From positions 1 through 6,718 of the forward strand of contig CANRHW010000084.1 in NCBI GenBank assembly GCA_947630525.1: DNA of 6,718 bases. The letters run 5' to 3'. Positions 1 to 6,192 of this stretch are shown in pieces. Every line of letters starts with the position of its first letter. The first letter of the stretch is position 1. The notes under the pieces were generated by a model. It was not told the DNA's origin. It saw nothing but the letters and a program-made list of their open reading frames with translations, and searched no databases. The translations under genes and the position numbers were made by a program. Source of the DNA: an uncultured Clostridia bacterium. Its GTDB lineage: Bacteria; Bacillota; Clostridia; UMGS1883.

Positions 1-1428
1 AGCGCCGCGGCTGGCTCCGCTGAACCGTCCGTCAGTGATGAGGGCCACTGTTTTATCCAGCTTCATGCCCGCAAGGGCGGAGGTGGGATTGAGCATTTCT
101 CTCATACCGGGGCCGCCGACTGGGCCCTCGTATCGGATGACCACAACGTCGCCGTCAACTATCCGGCCATTATAAATAGCGTCGATGGCTTCTTCTTCGC
201 TGTTAAATACGCAGGCGGGGCCGCTGTGCCGGAGCATTTCCGGAGCGACGGCGCTGCGTTTTACTACGCAGCCTTTTTCCGCCAGATTGCCCCAGAGTAT
301 CTGGATGCCGCCGGTGGGGCTGTATGGATTTGTAAGGGGACGAATTTGCGTTTCATCCTTGATATATGCGCCCTTGACGTTTTCACCAACGGTCTTGCCG
401 GTGACGGTGATGGCCGTGGGGTCTATAAAGCCGCCCTTTATAAGCTCCGCCTGTACTGCGGGAATACCGCCCGCAAGGTTAAGGTCCTGCATATGGGTGG
501 GGCCCGCGGGAGCAAGGTGACAGAGATTGGGCACCTTGGCGCTCATTTCATTAAACAGGTTCAAATCTACGGGTACGCCCGCCTCGTTGGAAATGGCGAT
601 AAGGTGCAGCACGCTGTTGGAGCTGCATCCTAAGGCCATGTCGCACGCAAGGGCGTTGCGGATAGACTTTTCGTTTATTATCTGACGGGCGGTTATGCCC
701 TTTTTGACAAGCTCCATTATTGCCATACCGGCGTGCTTGGCAAGGAGCGTACGGCCGCTGTGTACGGCGGGGATGGTTCCGTTGCCGGGCAGGGCTATGC
801 CGAGAGACTCGCACAGGCAGTTCATGCTGTTGGCGGTGTACATTCCCGCGCAGCTGCCGCAGCCGGGGCAGGCGCCCTCCTCGCACTCCTGGAGCTTGCA
901 CTCGTCAATAATGCCGGCTTTATAGGAGCCGACGGCTTCAAACATTTTGGACAGGCTTATTTCCTCGCCGTCAAAGCGTCCGGCCATCATTGGCCCGCCG
1001 CTGCAAACCACGGCCGGTATATCCATGCGTACCGCGGCCATTACCATACCGGGGACAATCTTGTCGCAGTTGGGTATGAGCACAAGGCCGTCAAGCTGGT
1101 GCGCCATGGCCATAGTCTCGACACTGTCCGCAATCAGCTCGCGGCTGGCAAGGCTGTATTTCATTCCTATATGACCCATGGCGATACCGTCGCATACGCC
1201 GATCGAGGGTATCTCAATGGGCGTACCGCCGGCCATTCTCACGCCCGCCTTAACGGCGTCGGCCAGCTTGTCAAGGTGAAAATGCCCGGGCACAATCTCA
1301 CTGTGAGCGCTGACGACGCCGATAAGCGGACGGTCAAGCTCCTCCTTAGTGTAGCCCATGGCGTAGAAAAGACTTCTGTTGGGGGCGCGCTCAACGCCCT
1401 GAGTTACGTTTGCGCTTCTGAGTTCCAT
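1..1428 (-). CDS. ilvD: Dihydroxy-acid dehydratase, C-terminus cut by window edge
   Basis: Dehydrates 2,3-dihydroxy-isovalerate and 2,3-dihydroxy-3-methylvalerate to the 2-oxo acids of valine and isoleucine synthesis; a cytoplasmic Fe-S enzyme. I translated the minus strand from the ATG at 1428 and found 476 uninterrupted codons running off base 1; the family is usually about 550-560 residues, so roughly 80 are missing. Family motifs seen: IVPGH (45-49), CDGIAMGH (79-86), NCDK (120-123), PGCGSCAGMYTANSMN (188-203) and, near the edge, LITDGRFSGAS (463-473) with the probable catalytic Ser470. Cys121 and Cys193 fit the two conserved cluster ligands. The position that carries a third cysteine in [2Fe-2S] homologues is Gly48 here, as in E. 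coli IlvD (VPGH). Oddities are Cys79, Cys268 and five cysteines within residues 177-193. The start is fixed by AGGAGG at 1441-1436, seven bases upstream. It is the last visible gene of the operon. Identity is secure. Confidence 0.97.
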   Translation of the reverse strand, partial: MELRSANVTQGVERAPNRSLFYAMGYTKEELDRPLIGVVSAHSEIVPGHFHLDKLADAVKAGVRMAGGTPIEIPSIGVCDGIAMGHIGMKYSLASRELIADSVETMAMAHQLDGLVLIPNCDKIVPGMVMAAVRMDIPAVVCSGGPMMAGRFDGEEISLSKMFEAVGSYKAGIIDECKLQECEEGACPGCGSCAGMYTANSMNCLCESLGIALPGNGTIPAVHSGRTLLAKHAGMAIMELVKKGITARQIINEKSIRNALACDMALGCSSNSVLHLIAISNEAGVPVDLNLFNEMSAKVPNLCHLAPAGPTHMQDLNLAGGIPAVQAELIKGGFIDPTAITVTGKTVGENVKGAYIKDETQIRPLTNPYSPTGGIQILWGNLAEKGCVVKRSAVAPEMLRHSGPACVFNSEEEAIDAIYNGRIVDGDVVVIRYEGPVGGPGMREMLNPTSALAGMKLDKTVALITDGRFSGASRGA

Positions 1429-1435
1429 TTTACTT

Positions 1436-1441
1436 CCTCCT
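1436..1441 (-). promoter_or_regulatory. Ribosome binding site of ilvD
   Basis: A full AGGAGG on the minus strand lies seven bases before the ATG at 1428. It starts right after an intercistronic hairpin, so the site itself is outside the stem. It decides the ilvD start. Confidence 0.85.
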
Positions 1442-1451
1442 GTTATAATTT

Positions 1452-1474
1452 GGGGGCGCATAAAATACGCCCCC
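1452..1474 (-). other. GC-rich intercistronic hairpin between ilvC and ilvD
   Basis: On the minus strand GGGGGCGTA and TGCGCCCCC can pair as a nine-base-pair stem (one G-T wobble) around a TTTTA loop. It sits 14 bases after the ilvC stop and 10 bases before the ilvD Shine-Dalgarno. The downstream sequence on the minus strand is AAATTATAAC, with no T run, so it does not look like an intrinsic terminator. By analogy with other operons it could stabilise the 3' end of ilvBNC mRNA or set the ilvC:ilvD ratio; that role is inference. Confidence 0.7.
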
Positions 1475-1488
1475 TACATACGGTTTTT

Positions 1489-2484
1489 TTACTTTTTGAG
1501 CCAGCTCATCATCTTGCGCAGCTCTTTGCCCACCTTTTCAAGCAGGTGCTCGCTCTCTACGCGGCGGGTGGCAAGGAACTTAATCTTACGGCCGGAGGAA
1601 AATTCCTGCATGAACTCGCTGGCAAAGGTGCCGTCCTGAATCTCGGAAAGGACTTTCTTCATCTCTTTGCGAGTTTCTTCGGTGATAAGACGCTTGCCGG
1701 TGCGATAGTCGCCGTACTCGGCGGTGTTGGAGATAGAATATCTCATCATTGCGAAACCGCCGCTGTTGATAAGGTCAACAATGAGCTTCATCTCATGTAT
1801 GCACTCAAAGTAAGCCATCTCAGGCTCATAGCCCGCCTCAACGAGAGTGTCAAAGCCGGCTTTCATCAGCTCGGTAACGCCGCCGCAGAGTACGCACTGT
1901 TCGCCGAACAGGTCAGTTTCGGTCTCCTCACGGAAAGTGGTTTCAAGAATGCCGGCACGGCCCGCGCCGATACCGCTGGCGTAAGCGAGAGCGTAGTCCT
2001 TTGCGTGGCCGGTTGCGTCTTGATATACCGCAATAAGGCTGGGAACGCCCTTGCCTTCAAGATACTGAGAACGTACGGTATGGCCCGGGCCCTTGGGAGC
2101 AACCATTATAACGTCCAAATCGGCGGAGGGATTGATAGCCTTGAAGTGTATGTTGAAGCCATGAGCGAACATAAGGGCGTTGCCGGGCTTCATGTGCTTA
2201 GCGACCTGATTGTTGTAAATGTCGGCGGCAATCTCATCAGGCACCAGCATCATTACAAGGTCGCCGGCCTCGGCGGCGTCCTCAACTTCCATTACTTTAA
2301 GGCCGGCCTCTTCGGCCTTGGCCCAGCTTGCGCTGTCCCTGCGCAGACCAACGACAACGTCAACGCCGCTCTCGTGAAGGTTCTGCGCGTGGGCATGGCC
2401 TTGGCTGCCGAAGCCGATGATGGCCACGGTCTTGCCGTCCAGCATACCGAGGTTGCAGTCAATGTCATAGTACTTTGTAATCAT
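1489..2484 (-). CDS. ilvC: Ketol-acid reductoisomerase (class I, short form)
   Basis: Catalyses the Mg-dependent alkyl shift and NAD(P)H reduction of acetolactate and acetohydroxybutyrate. The product is 331 residues, the usual size of class I enzymes. The N-terminal Rossmann domain has GFGSQGHAHAQN at 24-35; His108 lies in FAHGF. The C-terminal knotted domain carries the expected metal ligands Asp191 and Glu195 (ETDLFGEQ) and Glu227 and Glu231 (FECIHE), plus Ser252 in SISNTAEYG. The cofactor-specificity loop reads GLRRDSASW (46-54): arginines and serines suit NADPH, but Asp50 replaces the glycine I would expect. The reading frame is open back to an ATG at 2538, but the start at 2484 is preferred because MITKYYD is the normal N-terminus and AAAGGAG lies eight bases upstream. 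Third gene of the ilvBNCD cluster. Confidence 0.98.
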   Translation of the reverse strand: MITKYYDIDCNLGMLDGKTVAIIGFGSQGHAHAQNLHESGVDVVVGLRRDSASWAKAEEAGLKVMEVEDAAEAGDLVMMLVPDEIAADIYNNQVAKHMKPGNALMFAHGFNIHFKAINPSADLDVIMVAPKGPGHTVRSQYLEGKGVPSLIAVYQDATGHAKDYALAYASGIGAGRAGILETTFREETETDLFGEQCVLCGGVTELMKAGFDTLVEAGYEPEMAYFECIHEMKLIVDLINSGGFAMMRYSISNTAEYGDYRTGKRLITEETRKEMKKVLSEIQDGTFASEFMQEFSSGRKIKFLATRRVESEHLLEKVGKELRKMMSWLKK

Positions 2485-2492
2485 GTGAAAAA

Positions 2493-2499
2493 CTCCTTT
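2493..2499 (-). promoter_or_regulatory. Ribosome binding site of ilvC
   Basis: AAAGGAG on the minus strand, eight bases before the ATG at 2484. It sets this start over the in-frame ATG at 2538, which would add 18 residues not typical of the family. The rest of the 67-base ilvN-ilvC gap shows no convincing promoter or terminator. Confidence 0.8.
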
Positions 2500-2551
2500 A
2501 TTTTTATTTGATAGGGCGTTGCCGTCCTGTCTGCTCAATGTAAAGCGGCGT

Positions 2552-3061
2552 TTATTTTATCCCGTGCGACACTCCGCCGCGCGCCAAAGCCGTAACGCCT
2601 GTCCGGCACATTTCAAGGATATCGTATTCCTTCATCATTTCCATAAAACCGTCGATCTTGCTCGGACTGCCCGTCAGTTCGACAATAAGGCTCGACACGT
2701 TAAGGTCAACGATCTTAGCCCGGTATATCTCGCATATACCGCAAATTTCACGGCGCACGCGGTGGTCGGCGGCGATTTTTACCAACAAAAGCTCACGGAA
2801 CAGGCTTTCGTCATTTCTAAGGTGCACAACGTTGCGGGTCTCTTCCAGCTTTTTCGTCTGCTTGATTATCTGTTCAAGCACCTGATTGTCGCCCTCGGTC
2901 ACAATGGTTATGCGCGATATCTCCGGATTGTCCGTATTTGACACGGTTAAGCTGTCTATATTGAAGCCCCTCTGGCAAAACAGGCTCGACACCCTTGCCA
3001 GTACGCCGCTGTGGTTGTCCACGAGTATGCTGAGGACCTGCTTATTTTGCTTATTAGTCAT
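2552..3061 (-). CDS. ilvN: Acetolactate synthase small (regulatory) subunit
   Basis: Regulatory partner of IlvB: it activates the catalytic subunit and, in the family, binds valine for feedback inhibition. The product is 169 residues, close to the about 160-170 of IlvH/IlvN proteins. An N-terminal ACT domain spans about 8-81, with NHSGVLARVSSLF and QRGFNIDSLTVS; a C-terminal small-subunit domain covers about 86-160 (ELLLVKI, IVDLNVSSLIVELTG, RTGVTALARG). Asn16, Gly19 and Asn34 align by eye with the valine-binding Asn11, Gly14 and Asn29 of E. coli IlvH, so feedback control is probably intact. The frame is open upstream to 3160, inside ilvB; the ATG at 3061 is chosen because the domain starts there and GGAGGAG precedes it. 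It lies two bases after the ilvB stop. Symbol ilvN or ilvH would both be used. Confidence 0.97.
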   Translation of the reverse strand: MTNKQNKQVLSILVDNHSGVLARVSSLFCQRGFNIDSLTVSNTDNPEISRITIVTEGDNQVLEQIIKQTKKLEETRNVVHLRNDESLFRELLLVKIAADHRVRREICGICEIYRAKIVDLNVSSLIVELTGSPSKIDGFMEMMKEYDILEMCRTGVTALARGGVSHGIK

Positions 3062-3063
3062 GG

Positions 3064-4725
3064 CTACTCCTCCATTACGTCGTCTATAGTGCCTCCGCCG
3101 GGAATCATTGGCAGCACCTTTTCTTCCCTGTCGATAACGCACTCTATCCATACGGGGCAATTATCCTTAAGCGCCATTTCCAGCGCTTTGGTGAACTGCG
3201 CAAGATTTTCGCACTTATAGCCTTTGGCCCCAAAGCCTTCGGCCACTTTTGCATAGTCGGTAACGCGTTCTGGTTCGCTCCCGCTGTAACGGCGGTTATA
3301 GAATACCGTCTGCCACTGGCGAACCATGCCAAGTACGCTGTTGTTCATAATAACGGTGATAACGGGCACGTTATAGCTCACGGCGGTGCAGCATTCGTTC
3401 ATATTCATGTGGAAAGAGCCGTCGCCTGTGATATGGATAACCGGCCTGTTGGGGAAAGCTATCTTCGCCCCGATGGCCGCGCCGTAGCCGTAGCCCATGG
3501 TGCCAAGGCCGCCGCTGGTAAGAAAGCTGCGGGAATGGAGGTGACGACAGTACTGAGCCGCCCACATCTGATGCTGGCCAACGTCGGTAACATATATGGC
3601 GTTCTCTCCGGCTTGACGCGATATTTCGGCCATTATCTGATGAGGCTTTAATACCGTTGGGTCGTCAACAGGTTTTTTGTCCTCGCCGCGCCACTGATTT
3701 ATCTGCTCTATCCAGGGGGTGTGCTTTTTCTCGTCAACCAGCGGCAAAAGGCGCGATAGGATATCCTTAACATCGCCGACTATGCTGTAATCGACGGCGA
3801 CGTTTTTGTTCACCTCGCTGGGATCGATGTCTATCTGGATTATGGTTGCGTCCTTTGCAAATTTTTCGGTGTTAAGCGCCACACGGTCGCTGAAACGGGT
3901 GCCGATAGCAATCATTACATCGGCCTTGTCCGCGGCCTTGTTGGCAGAAAGACGGCCATGCATACCCATAAGGCCAAGGTTCAGCGGTTCGTCGCAGCCA
4001 ACGATGCCCGCGGCCATAAGCGTGTGCGCGGCGGGTATTTCCGCTTTTTGCATGAGCTCCCTCAAATCCTGACAGGCCTTGGCGCTGCCAACGCCGCCGC
4101 CGAAGTAAATAAAGGGACGCTCGGCCTTATTAATTATATCGGCCGCCGTTTCGATCTCCTCGTCGCTGACATGGGTGACGTAGGTGTTGCCCTGCTTTTT
4201 GCCGGGAACAAACTCACACTTGGCGGCGGTGACATCCTTGGGGATATCCACCAACACGGGGCCCTTGCGGCCGGTGTTTGCGATGCGGAAAGCCGCCCGG
4301 AGCGTATCGGCCAGTTCCTCCACCCTGCGGACAACAAAGTTATGCTTTGTTATAGGCATAGTGATACCGGCGATGTAGACCTCCTGAAAACTGTCCCGGC
4401 CGATAAGGCTCGTGCCGACGTTGCCGGTGATGGCCACCATGGGCACGCTGTCCATATACGCCGTTGCGATGCCGGTCACAAGGTTAGTAGCGCCGGGGCC
4501 GCTTGTGGCCAGGACGACGCCGGTCTTGCCGGTAGCCCGGGCATAACCGTCAGCCGCGTGACTGGCGCCCTGTTCGTGAGCGGTTATATATTGCTTTATT
4601 TCATCGCGGTAGTCGTAGAGCGCGTCGCAAATATTCAGTATAGCGCCGCCCGGATAGCCGAAAAGCGTATCAACGCCCTGCTCGACAAGTACCTCCGCAA
4701 GAATTTGACTGCCATTGAGAATCAT
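3064..4725 (-). CDS. ilvB: Acetolactate synthase large (catalytic) subunit
   Basis: ThDP-dependent enzyme that joins pyruvate-derived hydroxyethyl to pyruvate or 2-oxobutanoate, the committed step of valine and isoleucine synthesis. The 553 residues match the family length. Order of domains: N-terminal pyrimidine-binding domain (about 1-170) with FGYPGGAIL and the catalytic Glu51 in AHEQGASH; central FAD-type domain (about 190-330), including GTRFSDR; C-terminal pyrophosphate-binding domain (about 360-540) with GDGSFHMN (434-441) ending in NN (461-462), the ThDP/Mg motif. RQWQ with Trp471 matches the tryptophan that favours 2-oxobutanoate in true acetohydroxyacid synthases, separating it from pyruvate oxidase and catabolic AlsS-type relatives. 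The adjacent small-subunit gene also supports the biosynthetic form. AAGGAGG lies six bases before the ATG. Cys445-Cys446 next to the ThDP motif is slightly unusual. Confidence 0.98.
   Translation of the reverse strand: MILNGSQILAEVLVEQGVDTLFGYPGGAILNICDALYDYRDEIKQYITAHEQGASHAADGYARATGKTGVVLATSGPGATNLVTGIATAYMDSVPMVAITGNVGTSLIGRDSFQEVYIAGITMPITKHNFVVRRVEELADTLRAAFRIANTGRKGPVLVDIPKDVTAAKCEFVPGKKQGNTYVTHVSDEEIETAADIINKAERPFIYFGGGVGSAKACQDLRELMQKAEIPAAHTLMAAGIVGCDEPLNLGLMGMHGRLSANKAADKADVMIAIGTRFSDRVALNTEKFAKDATIIQIDIDPSEVNKNVAVDYSIVGDVKDILSRLLPLVDEKKHTPWIEQINQWRGEDKKPVDDPTVLKPHQIMAEISRQAGENAIYVTDVGQHQMWAAQYCRHLHSRSFLTSGGLGTMGYGYGAAIGAKIAFPNRPVIHITGDGSFHMNMNECCTAVSYNVPVITVIMNNSVLGMVRQWQTVFYNRRYSGSEPERVTDYAKVAEGFGAKGYKCENLAQFTKALEMALKDNCPVWIECVIDREEKVLPMIPGGGTIDDVMEE
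3067..3073 (-). promoter_or_regulatory. Ribosome binding site of ilvN inside the ilvB 3' end
   Basis: GGAGGAG on the minus strand encodes part of the last residues (Met-Glu-Glu) of IlvB; the ilvB TAG stop lies in the five-base spacer to the ilvN ATG at 3061. Ribosomes ending ilvB would be positioned on the ilvN start, which fits coupled synthesis of the two subunits. Confidence 0.85.
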
Positions 4726-4731
4726 AATTTG

Positions 4732-4738
4732 CCTCCTT
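4732..4738 (-). promoter_or_regulatory. Ribosome binding site of ilvB
   Basis: AAGGAGG on the minus strand, six bases before the ATG at 4725; a strong site that fixes the ilvB start. Confidence 0.85.
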
Positions 4739-4755
4739 GCAAAACCATTATTTAT

Positions 4756-4783
4756 ATTTTATAACAAAATTTATTTTTGTCAA
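4756..4783 (-). promoter_or_regulatory. Sigma-A-type promoter for ilvBNCD
   Basis: On the minus strand a consensus TTGACA (4783-4778) is followed, after 16 bases, by TAAAAT (4761-4756), five of six matches to the -10 consensus. Transcription would begin near 4750, leaving only about 25 bases of leader before the ilvB ATG. That leaves no room for a T-box, leader peptide or other attenuator. The spacer contains an inverted repeat that could be an operator. The exact -10 is uncertain because the stretch is very AT-rich (TATAAA also occurs at shorter spacing). Confidence 0.75.
4764..4780. repeat. Inverted repeat within the ilvB promoter
   Basis: ACAAAA and TTTTGT form perfect six-base arms around a five-base centre, filling the -35/-10 spacer. 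Its position is typical of a repressor operator, but AT-rich sequence makes short palindromes common. It does not match the CodY consensus as I remember it (AATTTTCWGAAAATT). Confidence 0.4.
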
Positions 4784-4785
4784 GT

Positions 4786-4803
4786 GCTTTTCGGGATAAA
4801 AGC
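4786..4803. repeat. Inverted repeat just upstream of the ilvB -35
   Basis: GCTTTT and AAAAGC form perfect six-base arms around CGGGAT. It lies two bases upstream of the TTGACA box and 22 bases after the ilvA stop. No T run follows on the minus strand, so it is a poor intrinsic terminator for ilvA; an activator or repressor site is possible. Confidence 0.4.
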
Positions 4804-4825
4804 AAATATCGTTAACTTCATTTAA

Positions 4826-6046
4826 TCAAAGAATGACGCGGATCAGCTTTGGCCGGTAGCCCGTATCTTCGAGCGCCTTTAGAATACGCGCTTTGTGCTC
4901 GCTGCCGAAGGCTTCCAGAGTGATTTTAAGCTCCACGGCGGCGTTGCGGTTGGTGGCCACAAACTGATTATGCTCCAGCTTTATAACATTGCCGTCTTCT
5001 TTAGCAATCACGTCCGCAACCGCGGAAAGCTGACCGGGCCTGTCGGGCAGGAGCACCGAAACCGTAAATATCCTGTCGCGCTGGATAAGTCCGTGCTGGA
5101 CGATGCTGCTCATGGTGATAACGTCCATGTTGCCGCCGCTGAGTATAGCCACCGCCTTTTTGCCCTTTAAATCGAGCTGTTTTAACGCGGCTACCGAAAG
5201 GAGCCCGCTGTTTTCCACTATCATTTTATGGTTTTCGACCATGTCCAGGAACGAAACTATCAGGTCTTCGTCCTCAACGGTAATAATGCCGTCGATGTTT
5301 TTTTGAATATACGGAAATATCTTAGTTCCGGGGGTTTTTACCGCCGTGCCGTCGGCAATGGTATTGACGGCGGGCAGGGTAGTGACCTCTCCCCTTTCAA
5401 GGGAAGCCTTCATACAGGCGGCGCCGGCAGGCTCGACGCCGATCACCTTTACGCCAGGATGCATGAGCTTGGCCAGCGTTGACACACCTGCGGCAAGGCC
5501 GCCCCCGCCTATGGGCACAAGTATGTAGTCCACTAAGGGCAGCTCTTTAAATATCTCCATAGCGATAGAGCCCTGACCTGTGGCCACCGCAAGGTCGTCA
5601 AACGGGTGGATAAAGGTGTAGCCCTCCTTTTCCGCCAAGTCCAGAGCGTATGCGCAGGCCTCGTCGTAAACGTCTCCGTAAAGTACAACGTTGGCCCCGT
5701 AGCTCTTGGTGCGGTTCACCTTCATAAGCGGAGTGGATTTTGGCATAACAATAGTTGCTTTAACGCCATACTTTTCCGCGGCGTAGGCCACGCCCTGCGC
5801 GTGGTTGCCGGCCGACGCCGTAATGAGCCCGCGCGCCCGCTCCTCGTCGGTAAGAGAGCTTATTTTATAATAGGCGCCCCTGACCTTATAGGCCCCGGTA
5901 AACTGCATATTTTCCGGTTTAAGATATATCCTGCCGCCGGTCTGTTCGCTCAGAAACTCGCTGTAGACAAGCTTGGTTTCAAGGGTGACCTCCTTGACTT
6001 TCTCGGCAGCCTCTTCAAATTTTTCAAGCGTTAGCATTTCACTCAT
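4826..6046 (-). CDS. ilvA: Threonine ammonia-lyase with one C-terminal ACT domain
   Basis: PLP enzyme converting threonine to 2-oxobutanoate and ammonia, the entry step to isoleucine. The 406 residues comprise a fold-type II catalytic domain (about 1-320) and one ACT domain (about 327-403, starting FTVSVLLPDRPGQLSAV). PLP residues visible: Lys54 in TGAYKVRGA for the Schiff base, SAGNHAQG (78-85), the phosphate-binding GGGGLAAG (180-187) and SGGN (303-306). It is longer than the catabolic TdcB type (about 330, no ACT) and shorter than the E. coli biosynthetic IlvA (514, two ACT-like domains), matching the medium form. Context beside ilvBNCD supports a biosynthetic role; effector control through the ACT domain is inferred. 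The start at 6046 has an imperfect GGACGG six bases upstream; an in-frame ATG at 6037 is an alternative. Confidence 0.95.
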   Translation of the reverse strand: MSEMLTLEKFEEAAEKVKEVTLETKLVYSEFLSEQTGGRIYLKPENMQFTGAYKVRGAYYKISSLTDEERARGLITASAGNHAQGVAYAAEKYGVKATIVMPKSTPLMKVNRTKSYGANVVLYGDVYDEACAYALDLAEKEGYTFIHPFDDLAVATGQGSIAMEIFKELPLVDYILVPIGGGGLAAGVSTLAKLMHPGVKVIGVEPAGAACMKASLERGEVTTLPAVNTIADGTAVKTPGTKIFPYIQKNIDGIITVEDEDLIVSFLDMVENHKMIVENSGLLSVAALKQLDLKGKKAVAILSGGNMDVITMSSIVQHGLIQRDRIFTVSVLLPDRPGQLSAVADVIAKEDGNVIKLEHNQFVATNRNAAVELKITLEAFGSEHKARILKALEDTGYRPKLIRVIL

Positions 6047-6052
6047 ACTTAT

Positions 6053-6058
6053 CCGTCC
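6053..6058 (-). promoter_or_regulatory. Weak ribosome binding site of ilvA
   Basis: GGACGG on the minus strand, six bases before the ATG at 6046, is an imperfect Shine-Dalgarno and clearly weaker than those of ilvB, ilvN and ilvD. The alternative ATG at 6037 has only GAGTG upstream, so 6046 is preferred. Confidence 0.5.
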
Positions 6059-6078
6059 AATACAAATTATTTCACTAT

Positions 6079-6107
6079 ATTTTACATGAAAGCGGCAAAA
6101 AAAGCAA
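6079..6107 (-). promoter_or_regulatory. Probable promoter for ilvA
   Basis: TAAAAT (6084-6079, five of six to the -10 consensus) lies 17 bases from TTGCTT (6107-6102), a weak -35 with three of six matches. The start would be near 6072, about 25 bases before the ATG. As for ilvB, the leader is too short for a T-box. ilvA may also be partly co-transcribed into ilvB, since no clear terminator follows it. Confidence 0.5.
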
Positions 6108-6122
6108 GTGAAAAAATAAATA

Positions 6123-6171
6123 AAAATGTTGACATTATTTCTTTTCAGTAGTACAATATAGATAACATTTT
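6123..6171. repeat. Inverted repeat flanking the rightward promoter
   Basis: AAAATGTT (6123-6130) and AACATTTT (6164-6171) are perfect eight-base inverted arms 33 bases apart, one overlapping the start of the -35 box and the other at the predicted transcription start. It could be a pair of operator half-sites or simple chance in AT-rich DNA. Confidence 0.25.
6129..6157 (+). promoter_or_regulatory. Near-consensus sigma-A promoter of the secreted-protein gene
   Basis: TTGACA (6129-6134), a 17-base spacer and TACAAT (6152-6157) give a nearly perfect vegetative promoter reading rightward. Transcription would start near 6164, some 29 bases before the ATG at 6193. It is divergent from the ilvA promoter in the same 146-base gap. 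Confidence 0.85.
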
Positions 6172-6176
6172 AAAAC

Positions 6177-6183
6177 AAGGAGA
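6177..6183 (+). promoter_or_regulatory. Ribosome binding site of the secreted-protein gene
   Basis: AAGGAGA lies nine bases before the ATG at 6193. Another ATG at 6189 is closer but opens a different frame without a signal peptide, so 6193 is the start. Confidence 0.8.
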
Positions 6184-6192
6184 GATAAATGC

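Noticed and set aside
1452..1490. Intrinsic terminator on the plus strand in the ilvC-ilvD gap
   Set aside because: The T run begins about nine bases after the stem, too far, and no plus-strand gene leads into it.
733..2511. A 592-codon open frame on the plus strand antisense to ilvC and ilvD
   Set aside because: It spans two well-supported genes and the gap between them, has no ribosome binding site, and its sequence looks like a reverse shadow created by codon bias.
2500..2535. Internal promoter between ilvN and ilvC
   Set aside because: The best boxes on the minus strand (TTGAGC and TATCAA) are poor matches with a 19-base spacer.
3062..3160. Upstream extension of IlvN to an ATG at 3160
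   Set aside because: It would overlap ilvB by about 100 bases and add 33 basic, non-family residues; the start at 3061 has a strong ribosome binding site.
3958..4764. A 268-codon plus-strand open frame antisense to ilvB
   Set aside because: It lies over the conserved ilvB coding region, runs out through the ilvB promoter and shows no recognisable domain or start signal.
4764..4780. CodY box at the ilvB promoter
   Set aside because: The palindrome ACAAAA/TTTTGT does not fit the CodY consensus AATTTTCWGAAAATT in either orientation.
4786..4803. Intrinsic terminator after ilvA
   Set aside because: The stem is only six base pairs, AT-rich, and no T run follows on the minus strand.
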